64,000 nucleotides of DNA from NCBI GenBank assembly GCA_022749655.1, contig CP094243.1, forward strand, positions 1,922,001-1,986,000, given 5' to 3'. The stretch comes from Xanthomonas phaseoli pv. phaseoli. GTDB taxonomy: Bacteria > Pseudomonadota > Gammaproteobacteria > Xanthomonadales > Xanthomonadaceae. How positions within the stretch are numbered: position 1 is the first letter of the stretch; the number at the start of each line of letters is the position of its first letter. A program made the translations under genes and the position numbers. Shown here piece after piece: positions 29,974 through 41,500 of the stretch. Under the pieces are notes generated by a model, which was given only the letters and a program-made list of their open reading frames with translations, was not told the DNA's origin and made no database searches.

Positions 29974-30849
29974 TCAGCGGTCGTCGTGCAGCTCGCCACC
30001 GGGCAGGAACAGCCAGGTGCGCGTGACCTGCAGGATGTCCACATCGTCCTTGGTCTTGGGCAGGGGCGGAAACGGCTGCGCCAGTTGCACCACGCGCAAC
30101 GCGGCATCGTCCAGCAACGGAACCCCGCTGGAAACCAGCACGCGGCTGCTTTCCACGCTGCCGTCGCGGCGCACGCCCACGCTGATGACCACCTTGCCGC
30201 CCAGCCGGCGGCGGCGGGCATCGTCCGGGTAGTTCAGGTTGCCGACGCGCTCGGCGCGATCCACCCAGGCGCGCAGGTAGTTCGCGTATGCATATTCGCG
30301 GGTACTGGCCGAGACGAACTTGCGGTTCGGGCGCTTGGCGTATTGCTCCGAGCGCAGATGCACTTCGGCGGCGAGCCGGGCCATTTCGGCATCGCGCTGG
30401 ATGCGCTGCGCCTCGGCCGGGGTGAGCGGATCGGTCTGCGGATTCGGCTGCGGCGTCGGCACGGCCTGTTCGCCACGCCGGCTGGTCACCACGCGGGTCT
30501 GGGTGGGCTCGGGCGCGTTCACGCTGGTGGCGCGTTGCGCCTGTGGCGCCAGCCCGGTGCGGTCCTGCGGCACCACGCCTGGCTGGCTGTCCCGGGGGCG
30601 CTGTGCGGTGTCGTGATCGCCGCCGCCCTGCTGGTTCGCCTGGGCCAGGAAGTCGGCCTGCTTGGGCGTCAACGGCGTGCTGGTCTGGCTGAAGATCACA
30701 TCCAGCGTCGGCACCAGTGGCGCGTCCTCGCTGACCGCAAAGCCCACCCCCAGGATCAGCACGCCATGCAGCAGCAGCGAGATCACCAGCGTCATCATCA
30801 GCCGGCGACCGTCGTCCATCGGTGCCGGCAGGGCCGCGGCCGTGCTCAT
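29974..30849 (-). CDS. tonB: TonB-family energy transducer
   Basis: This 291-residue periplasm-spanning protein carries proton-motive energy from ExbB/ExbD to outer-membrane receptors. It has a cytoplasmic N-terminus, a transmembrane anchor (MMTLVISLLLHGVLILGVGFAV, about 18-39, with the conserved His), a Pro/Gln-rich middle, and a C-terminal TonB domain with YLRAWVDRAERVGNLNYP, GKVVISVGVRRDGSV and PLLDDAALRVVQLAQPFPPLP. The start overlaps the gshB stop (ATGA), so the two are coupled. No exbB/exbD are adjacent; in Xanthomonas they lie elsewhere with another tonB, so this is likely one of several TonB paralogues. Confidence 0.93.
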   Translation of the reverse strand: MSTAAALPAPMDDGRRLMMTLVISLLLHGVLILGVGFAVSEDAPLVPTLDVIFSQTSTPLTPKQADFLAQANQQGGGDHDTAQRPRDSQPGVVPQDRTGLAPQAQRATSVNAPEPTQTRVVTSRRGEQAVPTPQPNPQTDPLTPAEAQRIQRDAEMARLAAEVHLRSEQYAKRPNRKFVSASTREYAYANYLRAWVDRAERVGNLNYPDDARRRRLGGKVVISVGVRRDGSVESSRVLVSSGVPLLDDAALRVVQLAQPFPPLPKTKDDVDILQVTRTWLFLPGGELHDDR

Positions 30850-31796
30850 TGCGCGGCGCCGGCCTCGATTGCGTCGAACAGCAGCCCGGCGATGTTCAGG
30901 CCGAACTGCGCATCCAGCTCGCGCACGCAGGTGGGGCTGGTGACGTTGACCTCGGTCAGGTAATCGCCGATCACATCCAGGCCGACGAAGCGCATGCCGC
31001 GGCGGCGCATTTCCAGGCCCACCTGCGCGGCGATCCAGTGGTCGCGTTCGGACAATGGCCGGCCTTCGCCACGCCCGCCGGCGGCCAGGTTGCCGCGGAA
31101 TTCATCGCCCTGCGGAATCCGCGCCAGGCAGTAATCGACCGGCTCGCCGTCCACCAACAGGATGCGCTTGTCGCCGGCAGTGATGTCGGGGATAAAGCGC
31201 TGCGCCAGGGTCAGCTTGCGGTTGCCGTCGGTCAGCGTTTCCAGGATCACGTTGAGGTTGGGGTCGCCGCTGCCGCTGCGGAAGATCGAGCGTCCGCCCA
31301 TGCCGTCCAGCGGCTTGAGCACCGCCTGGCCATGTTCCAGCACGAAGGCCTTGAGCGCGGCCGCATCGCGGCTGACCAGGGTCGGCGGGCAGCATTGCGG
31401 GAACAGCAGTGCGGCCAGCTTCTCGTTGTAGTCGCGCAGGCCCTGCGGGTCGTTGACGATCTGCGCGCCGGCGCGTTGCGCCACGCTCAGCACCTGGGTG
31501 TCGTAGACGAACTCCGCATCCACCGGCGGGTCCTTGCGCATCAGCACCACCTGGCCGGGCCCGAACGCCAGGTCGGCGAACTCGCCCAGCGTGAACCAGC
31601 CGGTCTTGTCCTCTCGCACGCTCAGCGGCGCCACCTGCGCCACCGCGCGCCCTTCGCGCAGGCTGAGCCCGCCGGGGCGCACGTAGTGCAGGCGGTGACC
31701 ACGGCGCTGGGCTTCCAGCAACATGGCAAACGTAGTGTCTTTGGCGATCTTGATGGAGGCGATGGCATCCATCACCACAACGACGTCGAGCGACAT
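30846..31796 (-). CDS. gshB: Glutathione synthetase
   Basis: GshB joins gamma-glutamylcysteine and glycine to make glutathione, using an ATP-grasp fold. The 316-residue protein starts MSLDVVVVMDAIASIKIAKDTT and contains LMRKDPPVDAEFVYDT, VLKPLDGMGGRSIFR, the ATP-grasp segment QRFIPDITAGDKRILLVDGEP, RGNLAAGGRGE, and FVGLDVIGDYLTEVNVTSPTCVREL. The ATG at 31796 matches the family start; an open frame continues upstream without similarity. It is divergent from pilG, with about 236 bp holding both promoters. Confidence 0.96.
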   Translation of the reverse strand: MSLDVVVVMDAIASIKIAKDTTFAMLLEAQRRGHRLHYVRPGGLSLREGRAVAQVAPLSVREDKTGWFTLGEFADLAFGPGQVVLMRKDPPVDAEFVYDTQVLSVAQRAGAQIVNDPQGLRDYNEKLAALLFPQCCPPTLVSRDAAALKAFVLEHGQAVLKPLDGMGGRSIFRSGSGDPNLNVILETLTDGNRKLTLAQRFIPDITAGDKRILLVDGEPVDYCLARIPQGDEFRGNLAAGGRGEGRPLSERDHWIAAQVGLEMRRRGMRFVGLDVIGDYLTEVNVTSPTCVRELDAQFGLNIAGLLFDAIEAGAAQ

Positions 31797-32032
31797 GGGG
31801 CTAAACCTTTCGAACAAGCTGCCGATGGTAACTTCAAGCGATGGGCGATGGCGCGCCCGGTGGGTCGTAGTGCGCGACTTGCCGGCCGGGACGCACCCAG
31901 ACGTGGTCGGAACGTCCGCCTGGCGGGGCCCCGGCAATGCGCCCTTGACAGTCGATGCGGGTCTTGGGATATACATGCAGTTTCGTAGCGACGTCGGAAG
32001 GGATGAAGCGTCGCGCGCCCGGGGATATTTGC

Positions 32033-32434
32033 ATGAGTGAAAACATTGCTGCGGGTGGGGAACTCGCAGGACTGAAGGTGATGGTGATCGATGATTCGAA
32101 AACCATTCGCCGCACCGCCGAAACGCTGCTGAAGCGGGAAGGTTGTGAAGTAGTGACAGCAACGGATGGTTTCGAGGCACTGGCCAAAATTGCGGACCAG
32201 CAACCTCAGATCATTTTCGTCGACATCATGATGCCGCGCCTGGATGGGTACCAGACGTGCGCGTTGATCAAGGGCAACCAGCTCTTCAAATCGACGCCGG
32301 TGATCATGTTGTCGTCCAAGGATGGCCTGTTCGACAAGGCACGCGGCCGCATCGTCGGTTCCGAGCAATATCTGACCAAGCCGTTCACCCGTGAAGAACT
32401 ACTGAGCGCGATCCGCACGTACGTCCACGCCTGA
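32033..32434 (+). CDS. pilG: Type IV pilus response regulator PilG
   Basis: This is a single-domain CheY-like receiver, 133 residues, phosphorylated by ChpA and involved in pilus extension and twitching. Asp pair IDDS (20-21), phosphoacceptor Asp64 in FVDIMMPRLDGYQ, SSKDG and the conserved Lys of LTKPFTREEL are all present. The ATG at 32033 follows GATATTTGC; the first gene of the pil-chp operon, divergent from gshB. Confidence 0.94.
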   Translation: MSENIAAGGELAGLKVMVIDDSKTIRRTAETLLKREGCEVVTATDGFEALAKIADQQPQIIFVDIMMPRLDGYQTCALIKGNQLFKSTPVIMLSSKDGLFDKARGRIVGSEQYLTKPFTREELLSAIRTYVHA

Positions 32435-32451
32435 CCAGGGGGAAAGGCAAC

Positions 32452-32814
32452 ATGGCTCGAATTATATTGATCGAGGACTCGCCCACCGACAGGGCAGTCT
32501 TCAGTCAATGGCTGGAAAAAGCAGGCCATACGGTCGTCGCCACCGATAATGCAGAAGAGGGGCTTGAGCTGGTTCGCAGCCAGGCGCCCGATCTTGTGCT
32601 GATGGATGTGGTGTTGCCCGGCATGAGCGGCTTCCAGGCAACCCGTGCTCTCGCACGCGACCAGGCAACCAAGGACATTCCCGTGCTGCTGGTCAGCACC
32701 AAGGGCATGGAAACCGACAGGGCCTGGGGTCTGCGACAAGGTGCCAGCGACTACATCGTCAAGCCGCCGCGCGAAGACGATCTGATCGCGCGCATCAGAC
32801 AATTGGTGCGTTGA
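32452..32814 (+). CDS. pilH: Type IV pilus response regulator PilH
   Basis: This is the second single-domain receiver of the Chp system, 120 residues, thought to act as phosphate sink or to favour retraction. Asp9, phosphoacceptor Asp52 (LVLMDVVLPGMSGFQ), STKGME and Lys in YIVKPPREDDL are visible. A strong Shine-Dalgarno-like GGGGGAAAGG precedes the ATG by a few bases. Its TGA overlaps the pilI ATG by one base. Confidence 0.94.
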   Translation: MARIILIEDSPTDRAVFSQWLEKAGHTVVATDNAEEGLELVRSQAPDLVLMDVVLPGMSGFQATRALARDQATKDIPVLLVSTKGMETDRAWGLRQGASDYIVKPPREDDLIARIRQLVR

Positions 32815-33344
32815 TGCGCTCTCCATTCGACATTCTCGAAGACTACGAGCGCCGTAGTCTTGCGCACGCCACGCCACTGCCGGAACGCCAGTTCTCGGCC
32901 GATATCTGGCGCGGCGTGGGGTATCGCGTCGGGACCCGGCGACTGGTCTCGGACTTCCGCGAAGTTGCGGAAATCGTGCCGATGCCGCCGGTCACTCCGG
33001 TGCCGGGCGCGCAGTCCTGGCTGCTGGGCGTGGGCAACCTGCGCGGCAATCTGTTCCCGGTGATCGACCTGAAGCAGTTCCTGGAGGGCCGTCGCACGGT
33101 GCTGCAGGAAGGCCAGCGCGTGCTGATCATGCGTCAGGCCGGCGGCGACGTCGCGCTGACCATCGATGAGCTGTACGGCCAACGCAGCTTCGAGCAGGTC
33201 CAGGCGGTGGAACCGGGCGAGTTGGCGCAAGGCCGCTACGCCCACTTCATCGACCGTGCCTTCCGCAACGAGACGCAGGACTGGGGTGTGTTTTCCCTGG
33301 CGTTGCTGTCGCGCACTCCTGAATTCCGGCAGGCCGCGGCCTAA
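32814..33344 (+). CDS. pilI: CheW-like adaptor PilI
   Basis: This 176-residue CheW-domain adaptor couples the PilJ receptor to the ChpA kinase. Typical CheW blocks are LVSDFREVAEIVPMPPVTPVPGA, LLGVGNLRGNLFPVIDLKQFL and VLIMRQAGGDVALTIDEL. The ATG at 32814 shares its first base with the last base of the pilH stop codon, giving tight coupling; a TTG three bases upstream is an unnecessary alternative. Confidence 0.93.
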   Translation: MRSPFDILEDYERRSLAHATPLPERQFSADIWRGVGYRVGTRRLVSDFREVAEIVPMPPVTPVPGAQSWLLGVGNLRGNLFPVIDLKQFLEGRRTVLQEGQRVLIMRQAGGDVALTIDELYGQRSFEQVQAVEPGELAQGRYAHFIDRAFRNETQDWGVFSLALLSRTPEFRQAAA

Positions 33345-33383
33345 GCCGCGACCCCGCCACGTCATACAGATCGAGGTCGAACC

Positions 33384-35420
33384 ATGAGTACCGCCCCGGA
33401 CGCCCGCAAGACCAACAAGCTCGGCAGCGTCAGCACCAGCTTCTGGCTTGGCTTGCTGGTGTTGTCGATGATCGTGTTTGGCGCCAACACCGGCGTTGCG
33501 ACCTGGCAGGGCAGTCGTCTTGCCGGTGCCGGCACCGGTGCGGCCGACTTGCAGGTGCTCTCGCAGCAGCTGGCCAACCAGGGCCGCGAAGCGGTGTCCG
33601 GCGACGCCAAGGCCTTTGCCGCCTTCAAGGAAACCAAGGGCCGCATCGACAGCACGGTCAGCGAACTGGATGGCCGTTATGGCCAGGAAAGCTCGATCGC
33701 CAGCTCGATGGCGCAGCTCAAGGCGACCTGGGTGCCGCTGAGCAAAAACGCCGATCAGGTCATCGCCAGCGAGCCGGCGGTGCTGGGTCTGGCCGGCAAC
33801 GCCGAACGCTTCTCCGGCAGCGTGCCGCAGTTGCAGGCGCAGTTGAACGAAGTGGTGCGCGCGATGACGGTCAGCGGCGCGCCCGCCTCGCAGATCTACA
33901 ACACGCTGCAGCAGGTGGTTGTCGCCGGCACCATGGCACGCCGGGTCACTGAAATGCGCGCCGGTGGTGCCAATGCGGCCGCCTCGGGCGACGCGCTGGC
34001 ACGCGACTCGGTGGTGTTCACGCAGATGCTCGAAGGCCTGCGCACGGGCAACGAAGAACTCGGCATCGCCGCGGTGCGCAACCCGGCCGCGTTGTCGGCG
34101 CTGGAGCAGTCGCAGGCGCAGTGGACGACGATGAAGAAAGACGTCGACGCCATCCTCGCCAGCTCGCGTAACCTGTTCGCCGCACAGTCCTCGGCCGCCG
34201 CACTGACGGCTGGCTCGGGCAAGATGCTCGACGACAGCAAGAAGCTGTTCGATGCCTTCTCGGCGTTCGGTTCGGTGCGCGACACGCGCCTGTTCCCGAA
34301 CTTCTGGCTGGGTGTGGTGTCCGGCCTGGTCGCGCTGCTGGCGATCATCGGCTTCGTGTGGAGCTCGGTGCGCGTGCGGACCCGCGAGCAGGACGTGCGC
34401 TACCAGTCGCAGGTGGAATTCAACAGCCGCAACCAGCAGGCGATCATGCGGTTGCTGGACGAAATCAGCTCGCTCGGTGAGGGCGACCTGACCGTGAAAG
34501 CCTCGGTGACCGAGGACATGACCGGCGCGATCGCGGACGCGATCAACTACGCCGTGGACGAACTGCGCCACCTGGTGACCACGATCAACGACACCTCGGC
34601 CAAGGTCGCCGTGTCGACCCAGGAGACCCAGGCCACCGCGATGCAGCTGGCCGACGCCGCCGGCCAGCAGGCCAACCAGATCACCACCGCCTCCGAGCGC
34701 ATCAGCGAAATCGCCGCCAGCATCGAACAGGTGTCGCGCAACTCCACCGAGTCGGCCGAAGTGGCGCAGCGCTCGGTGGTGATCGCCGCCGAAGGTGCCG
34801 GCGTGGTGCGCGAGACCATCCAGGGCATGGACCAGATCCGCGACCAGATCCAGGAAACCTCCAAGCGCATCAAGCGCCTGGGCGAATCCTCGCAGGAGAT
34901 CGGCTCGATCGTGGAACTGATCAACGACATTTCCGAGCAGACCAACATCCTGGCGCTCAACGCCGCGGTGCAGGCCGCCTCGGCGGGCGAGGCCGGTCGC
35001 GGTTTCGCGGTGGTGGCCGACGAAGTGCAGCGCCTGGCCGAACGCACCTCCGGCGCGACCCGGCGGATCGAAGGCCTGGTGCAGACCATTCAGGCCGATA
35101 CCAACGAGGCGGTCAGCTCGATGGAGCAGACCACCTCCGAAGTGGTGTCCGGTGCGCGCCTGGCCGAAGACGCCGGCACCGCGCTGACCGAAATCGAGCG
35201 CGTGTCCAACGCCTTGAACAACCTGATCAAGAACATCTCCATCGCCGCGCACCAGCAGTCGGCCGCAGCGACGGATATCACACAGACCATGGGCGTGATC
35301 CGTCAGATCACCAGCCAGACATCGCAGGGTGCGGAGCAGACGGCCGAGTCGATCGGCAACCTGGCTCAGCTCGCTGCCGATCTGCGCCGTTCGGTCGCCG
35401 ACTTCAAGCTGCCGGCGTGA
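33384..35420 (+). CDS. pilJ: Methyl-accepting chemotaxis protein PilJ
   Basis: PilJ is the transmembrane sensor of the type IV pilus chemosensory system. The 678-residue protein has transmembrane segments near residues 13-34 (FWLGLLVLSMIVFGANTGVATW) and 306-330 (FWLGVVSGLVALLAIIGFVWSSV), a periplasmic helical sensor domain between them, then a HAMP-like linker and a long signalling coiled coil with the hairpin tip EQTNILALNAAVQAASAGEAGRGF. The A-V-Q-A variant of the usual A-I-E-A tip is typical of PilJ. It is fully open and lies in the pilG-chpC operon, 112 bp before chpA. Confidence 0.94.
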   Translation: MSTAPDARKTNKLGSVSTSFWLGLLVLSMIVFGANTGVATWQGSRLAGAGTGAADLQVLSQQLANQGREAVSGDAKAFAAFKETKGRIDSTVSELDGRYGQESSIASSMAQLKATWVPLSKNADQVIASEPAVLGLAGNAERFSGSVPQLQAQLNEVVRAMTVSGAPASQIYNTLQQVVVAGTMARRVTEMRAGGANAAASGDALARDSVVFTQMLEGLRTGNEELGIAAVRNPAALSALEQSQAQWTTMKKDVDAILASSRNLFAAQSSAAALTAGSGKMLDDSKKLFDAFSAFGSVRDTRLFPNFWLGVVSGLVALLAIIGFVWSSVRVRTREQDVRYQSQVEFNSRNQQAIMRLLDEISSLGEGDLTVKASVTEDMTGAIADAINYAVDELRHLVTTINDTSAKVAVSTQETQATAMQLADAAGQQANQITTASERISEIAASIEQVSRNSTESAEVAQRSVVIAAEGAGVVRETIQGMDQIRDQIQETSKRIKRLGESSQEIGSIVELINDISEQTNILALNAAVQAASAGEAGRGFAVVADEVQRLAERTSGATRRIEGLVQTIQADTNEAVSSMEQTTSEVVSGARLAEDAGTALTEIERVSNALNNLIKNISIAAHQQSAAATDITQTMGVIRQITSQTSQGAEQTAESIGNLAQLAADLRRSVADFKLPA

Positions 35421-35532
35421 CCACGACGCGGAACGGGAAAGGATCAGCAGATGGCGCGTAGTAGCGTTACGTCGATGCAGGAAGTGACCGGTTGCCGCGC
35501 TGGCGGCGAGTCGGTCGTAGTCAGGGGCTGCA

Positions 35533-38500
35533 ATGAGCGCGCTTCGCGATGCGATGAGTCACGCCGCACTGGGCTGGGTCAAGCCAGAGCTGGACGAGAC
35601 GTTGCGCCAGGCGCGCAACGAGATCGAATACTTTGCCGAAGAACCGTCCGACACCAGTCGGATGCGGTTCTGCGCCGGCTACCTGCACCAGGTGCAGGGC
35701 ACGCTGCGCATGGTCGAGTTGTATGCGCCGGCGATGGTGGCCGAAGAGCTCGAGCTGCTGGCCCAGGCCGTGCAGGCGGGCGAGGTCGCCGACCACGACG
35801 AAGCCTGCGCGATGCTGATGCGCGGCACCGTGCTGCTGCCCGATTACCTGGAGCGCTTGCAGAACGGTCACCGCGACATTCCGATCGTGCTGTTGCCGCT
35901 GCTCAATGAAATCCGTGCCACCCGTGGCCAGCCGGGTCTGAGCGAAAGCGTGCTGTTCGCGTTCGACCCGCAGGCCGGTGTTGCCACCGAGGCCGAGCTG
36001 GATCATGCGCGCGGCAGTCTGAGCGGGCGCAATCGCGAGTTGCTCGACACCGTCGGCAACGCGGTCAAGGAAGAATTGCTGCGCGTCAAAGACGCGCTGG
36101 ACCTGCATTTGCGCACCGGCGGGGAGATCGGCGAGCTGCAGACCCAGGTCAACGACCTGGGCAGCGTTGCCGACACCCTCGGCATGATGGGCTTGGGCGT
36201 GGCGCGCAGCGTCGTCGTGCAGCAGCGCGATGCGTTGGCACGCGTGGTCGATGGTCAGACCCAGATGGACGAAAGCGTGCTGCTGGATATTGCCGGCGCG
36301 CTGCTGTACGTGGATGCGTCGCTGGACGATCAGGTCGCCAGCCTCGGCGCCGACCCGGGCGACGGCACCGAAGTCAGCAACAGTGCCAACTCCTCGGAAG
36401 TCCGCCGCACGGTGGATGTGCTGGCGCAAGAGGCGATCGCCAACTTCGGTGCGGCGCGCGAACATTTCGTCGCCTTCATCGAAACCAACTGGGACCACGC
36501 ACGTCTGGCCGAGGTGCCGCACCTGCTCGGCGAAGTCGGCGGTGCGTTGCGCATTCTCGAGCTGCCGCAGGCTGCCGATTATCTGGAAGGCGTGCGTCGC
36601 TACGTCGATCTGGAATTGATCGGCAAGCAGCGCGTGCCTAGCGGACGCCAGCTCGATACCCTGGCCGATGCGATGGCCAGCCTGGAGTACTACCTGGAAG
36701 CCCTGCGCGAGCGCCGTCCCGGCCGCGAAGAGATTCTGGATATCACCCGCAACAGCCTGGAAACGCTGCGTTACTGGCCGCTGCCGTCGGGCCAGCCGTC
36801 CGATTTGCCGGTCGGCGCGGACCAGCCCGGCAGCGCGGCCGAGCCGCAGCCGGTGGCCGCCCCGCCGTTGCAGCACGCCGAGACGCCGCAGGCCGCCAAC
36901 GATGCGGCGGCCTTGCCGTCGCTGGAATGGGCGAACGAAACCGTCGTCGAGACGCCGTTCGCTGCCAGCCTGGTGCACGACACCGGCGCTGCCGCGACCG
37001 ATACGGTGTTCTCGTTCGACCCGGTCGCCGCCGAAGAAACCGTCTCCGGCCAGTCGCACGTGCCGTTCACCGTGGCGCCGCTGGATCTTTCGGGCGACGG
37101 CGCGCAGGCGCCCGGCGACTGGCATCTGGAAACCACGGAGCAGGCCGCGCCGATCGCCACCTCTGCGTTCGACCCGGTGTCGGCCGAGCAGGATGGCAAC
37201 GAGGCCACGCAGGTCAGCTACACGGTGGATCTGAGCGCGCTGGAGCAGGCACACGCCGTCGAGCCGCAGGTTGCCGAGGACGCGCCGCTGCAGATCGAGC
37301 AGATCGACCTGCCGGGCGACGCCGATCAGACCGACGCACCGTTGGATTTCATCGCCGAGAACGCAACACAACGCGCGCAGACCAGCATCGAAGATGCTTT
37401 CTCGCCGCCGCCGAGCCCGCCGCAGGAATTGGACGACCCGTTCGTCGAGCCGGCACAGGAGCCGCAGAACGTTCCGTCCGAAGCAGCATCCGAGCCGGTC
37501 GCCCCGCGCGTGCAACAGGCGGTGGTCAGCGAGTTCGAGCTGGACGACGCCTCCGCTGCGTTCCTGGCCCAGCTCGATGCAGCGGCCGCGCAGTTCGACG
37601 TGGAGCGTCCGCAGGCACCGACAGTGGCAGCCGATGCGCAGATTGCGCAGGCAGGCTCTGAACCGGTGTCCAGCGAACCTGCGCAGGAAGCTGCCGACGC
37701 CGGCATTTTCGGCGGCTTCGGCGACAGCGATATCGACGACGATATCCGCGACGTGTTCCTGGAAGAATTCGACGAAGAGCTGGTCAACCTTGGGCAGCTG
37801 CTGCCGGTGTGGCGCGCCGCGCCCACCAACCCGGAAACCCTGCGCCCGATCCGCCGCGTCTTCCACACCTTGAAGGGCAGTGGGCGTCTGGTCGGCGCCA
37901 GCGTGCTCGGCGAGTTCAGCTGGAAGATCGAGAGCATGCTCAACCGCGTGCTCGATAATTCGCGGCCGGCCAGCCCGGCGGTCGTGTCAATGGTCGAACT
38001 GGCCTACGAGGTGTTGCCGCAATTCAACGCCGCGCTGCGCGACCAGGGCCGCATCAGCGCCGATCTGCCTGAAATCCAGGGCATTGCCGAGCGCGTCGCT
38101 GCCGGCGAAGAGGTCTACTACGTGCCCGCAGCCGCGGCGCCGGTGGCCGAGGCCGTGGCGACTCCGGCGGCAGCCGCAGGCGTGTTCGCCGCCAGCGGCG
38201 GAACCCCGGCTTCGGTGGACAGCGTGCTGCGCGAGATCCTGGAAGCCGAGGTCGCCACGCATCTGGACACGGTGAACGGGTGGCTGCAGGCCAGCCAGGC
38301 CGAGCCGCAGTTGGCGACCGAAGAAGTACTGCGCGCCGTGCACACGATGAGTGGCGCATTCGCGATGACCGACGTGCCGGAAATCACCTTGGTGACGACG
38401 CCGGCCGAAAGCTACGTCAAGCGCTTGCTGGCCGCCTCGGTCACGCCGTCGGCGGAGGGGCTCGAAGCACTCACCGCCACCGCTGCTGCGATTGCCGCCA

Positions 38501-41500
38501 CGGTGACCGCGCTGCGTGCCGATGCGCCGTTGATTCCGTCGTTCGCACCGTTGACCGAGCGCTTGCGCGCGCTGGTGGACAGCTAGCCGGAAGCGCAGTG
38601 GCCGCCGCAGGTGTTCCTGGACGAGTTGGACGATGTCGATGCGCCGAGCGCCACGGTAGACGGCAGCGCTGCCCCGGTCGAACTGACCGGTGCGCAGGAT
38701 CTGTCGCAGTACCTGGATGCCGGCGCACTACCGTCCGACACCCTTGTATCGGCGCACGATGCCGAAGACGCGCAGCTGCAGCCGGACGATGCGCCGATTG
38801 CCGTGGACGAGCTGGCCGAGGCCGAAGCCGAGCATGATTCGGCACTCGCACTGGATGCGCCTGCACCGCATGCGCTCGACGATGCCGGCCATGCCGCCGT
38901 GCACGAAGATGCCCACGCCGCTGCCGAGTCTGTGCCTGCATCGAGCGACGACGCGCTGGTACCGGTTGCCGAATCCGAGCAGCTTGCCGATGCGCTGCAC
39001 GGCGATGCTGCGCCAGACGACGCGGCAGACCGGGCCGCATCGCAGGACATCGACGCACACGACCTGCCGGCCGACGAGCCGCTGGTCGAAGCCGAGGCCT
39101 GGGATGCCACCGAACTGCAGCATGCGCAGACCGCACCGCACGATCACGTACCGGGCGAGCACGCGGCAGAGGTGCCCAGTGAGGCATCTGCTGAGGTTGT
39201 GTCGGGCGAGCACGACGCCGATGCGACCAGCACGCACGCCGACAACATTGCGGTAGACGAGCTGGCCGATGCGGAAGCTGCCTTGGGCGATGCGCAAACG
39301 CTGGCTGCAGCCGATGCCGAGCAGGCAGTGGACGCGCACGCACAGCAGGTGCCTGTGCACGACGATCAGGTTGCAGCAGACGCTGACGAGGCGGTCGAGA
39401 GCATCGAAGCGTTAGAGGCCGTGCACGCCGACGCTGCGTTGGCTGATGACGCCAATGCAACGACCGCGGAAGACTGGACCCCGGAAACCGCAGCGCTGGA
39501 CAGCGTGGCGTCCGATCAGCCTGGCCACGAACACGCCGACACGCAGGAACAGGCGGGCGAGCAGCTAGCAGACCAGGCGGCGCAGCACAGCGATGCAGCA
39601 TTGCCGCATGCAGGCGAGCCGTACGCGGGCGAGCAGCAAGCGCTGGAAGACGCCGCGCAGATGGGCGAGCACGCAGAGGTGGAAGCGCACGCATATTCGA
39701 ATCAGCAAATGGATTCGGGCGATGATGCGTCCGCCGATGCGCAGCAGCACGTCCATGAGCAGGTGCCGTCTGACCAGGACGTCAAGGCCGGCGAGCAGCA
39801 AACGCATGCGCATTCCGACGAACACGCGGGCGTTGTCGAGCACGCGACGGACCGCCAGGACGCCGAAACCGCGCATTCCGAAGCCGAGCACCTGGCAGCC
39901 GAGCAGAACGAAGCCGCGCATTCCGATGCAGAGTACGCAGGCGCCGACCATGTTGACGCCGCGCAGGCCGATGCGGATGTGCTGCCCGATCACACTGTCG
40001 AATCGGTGCAGGCATTCGAAATGGCGCATGCGGCCGATCAGGTGGAAGAGGCCGGCGATCGGCAATCGGACACTGCGCCGGCGCTATACGACACGCAGGC
40101 TGTCACCGCCGACGACGCGGCGCAGGCCGATGCTCAGGCCGCGGTTGGTGTTTCTGCCGGGGGCGATCACGCCGAGCGCGAAGAGCAGTTCGACGGCGCA
40201 GGACACGCAGCGCACGCCGAACCAACTGAAGCCAGCGACCACGCCGGTGCCGATCAGCAGCATGCCGACGACTCCGCAGATCAGCACGCAACCGACCGCA
40301 GCGCCGACGAGCCGGAAGACACCACCACCGCTGCGTTCAGCGCCCCGGTCGAAGATGCGGCGCGTGCCGGTGCGGCCAGCAACGATATCGGCGCGGCATT
40401 CGATGCCGGCCCGCTGAACTTCGATCAACTCGACGGCGAGCTGGTCGACATCTTCGTCGAAGAAGGTCGCGACCTGCTGGACCATTGCGATGGCCTGATC
40501 GCGCGCATGCGCGAAGTGCCGGGAGACCGCGATGTCCTCAACGGACTGCAGCGCGATCTGCACACGCTCAAGGGCGGTGCGCGCATGGCCGGCATCAACG
40601 CCATCGGCGATCTCGGTCACGCGATCGAATCGCTGCTCGAAGCCGTGGCGGCCAACCGCACCGACATCGATCGCGACGACGTGCGTCTGTTCGAGCGTGG
40701 TTTCGACCGCCTGCATCAATTGCTGACCCGCACCGGCATGCACCGTGCGGTGACGATGCCGACCGATTTGGTGGAAGCCTTCGAAACCCGTACCCGTGGC
40801 CGCAATGCCGCACCGCCCAGCGACGCCGATGTCCGCGCGATCGCCAAGGCGTCGGTGGAACCGGCGCCGCTGTCCGCCCCGGTTCCGGTGGAAGGCCAGG
40901 CCGAAGAAGACTTCCTGCCGCGCGTGCAGCAGGAACAGGTGCGCGTGCGCGCGGACCTGCTCGACCGCCTGGTCAACCACGCCGGCGAAGTGGCGATCTA
41001 CCGCTCGCGCCTGGAGCAGCAGCTGGGCGCGTTCCGTGGCGCCATGGGCGAACTGGATCGCACCAACGCCCGTCTGCGCGATCAGTTGCGACGTCTGGAT
41101 CTGGAAACCGAAGCGCAGATCGTGGCGCGTTATCAGCGTGAACAGGACCAGGGCGATCGCACCTTCGATCCGCTGGAACTGGACCGCTTCTCCACCCTGC
41201 AGCAGCTCAGCCGCGCGCTGAACGAATCGGCAGCCGACTTGGGCGGCTTGCAGGGTGTGCTGGAAGACCTCTCGCGCCAGTACGACGGCCTGCTGCAACA
41301 GCAGTCGCGCGTCAGTTCGGAGTTGCAGGACGGCTTGATGCGTGCGCGCATGGTGCCGTTCGATGGCCTGGTGCCACGTTTGCGTCGTCGTGTGGTGCGT
41401 CAGGCGGCCAGCGACACGGGCAAGCAGGTGCACCTGGTGCTGGAAGGCACCCAGGGCGAACTGGATCGCAACGTGCTCGATCGCATGGTCGCGCCGCTGG

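Noticed and set aside
35521..37866. 781-codon minus-strand frame opposite chpA
   Set aside because: It is Arg/His/Gly-rich and a mirror of the Glu/Asp/Ala-rich chpA coding strand.
38584..38586. Stop-codon readthrough of TAG in chpA
   Set aside because: No suppressor context or pyrrolysine system is visible; a mutation or base error is simpler.
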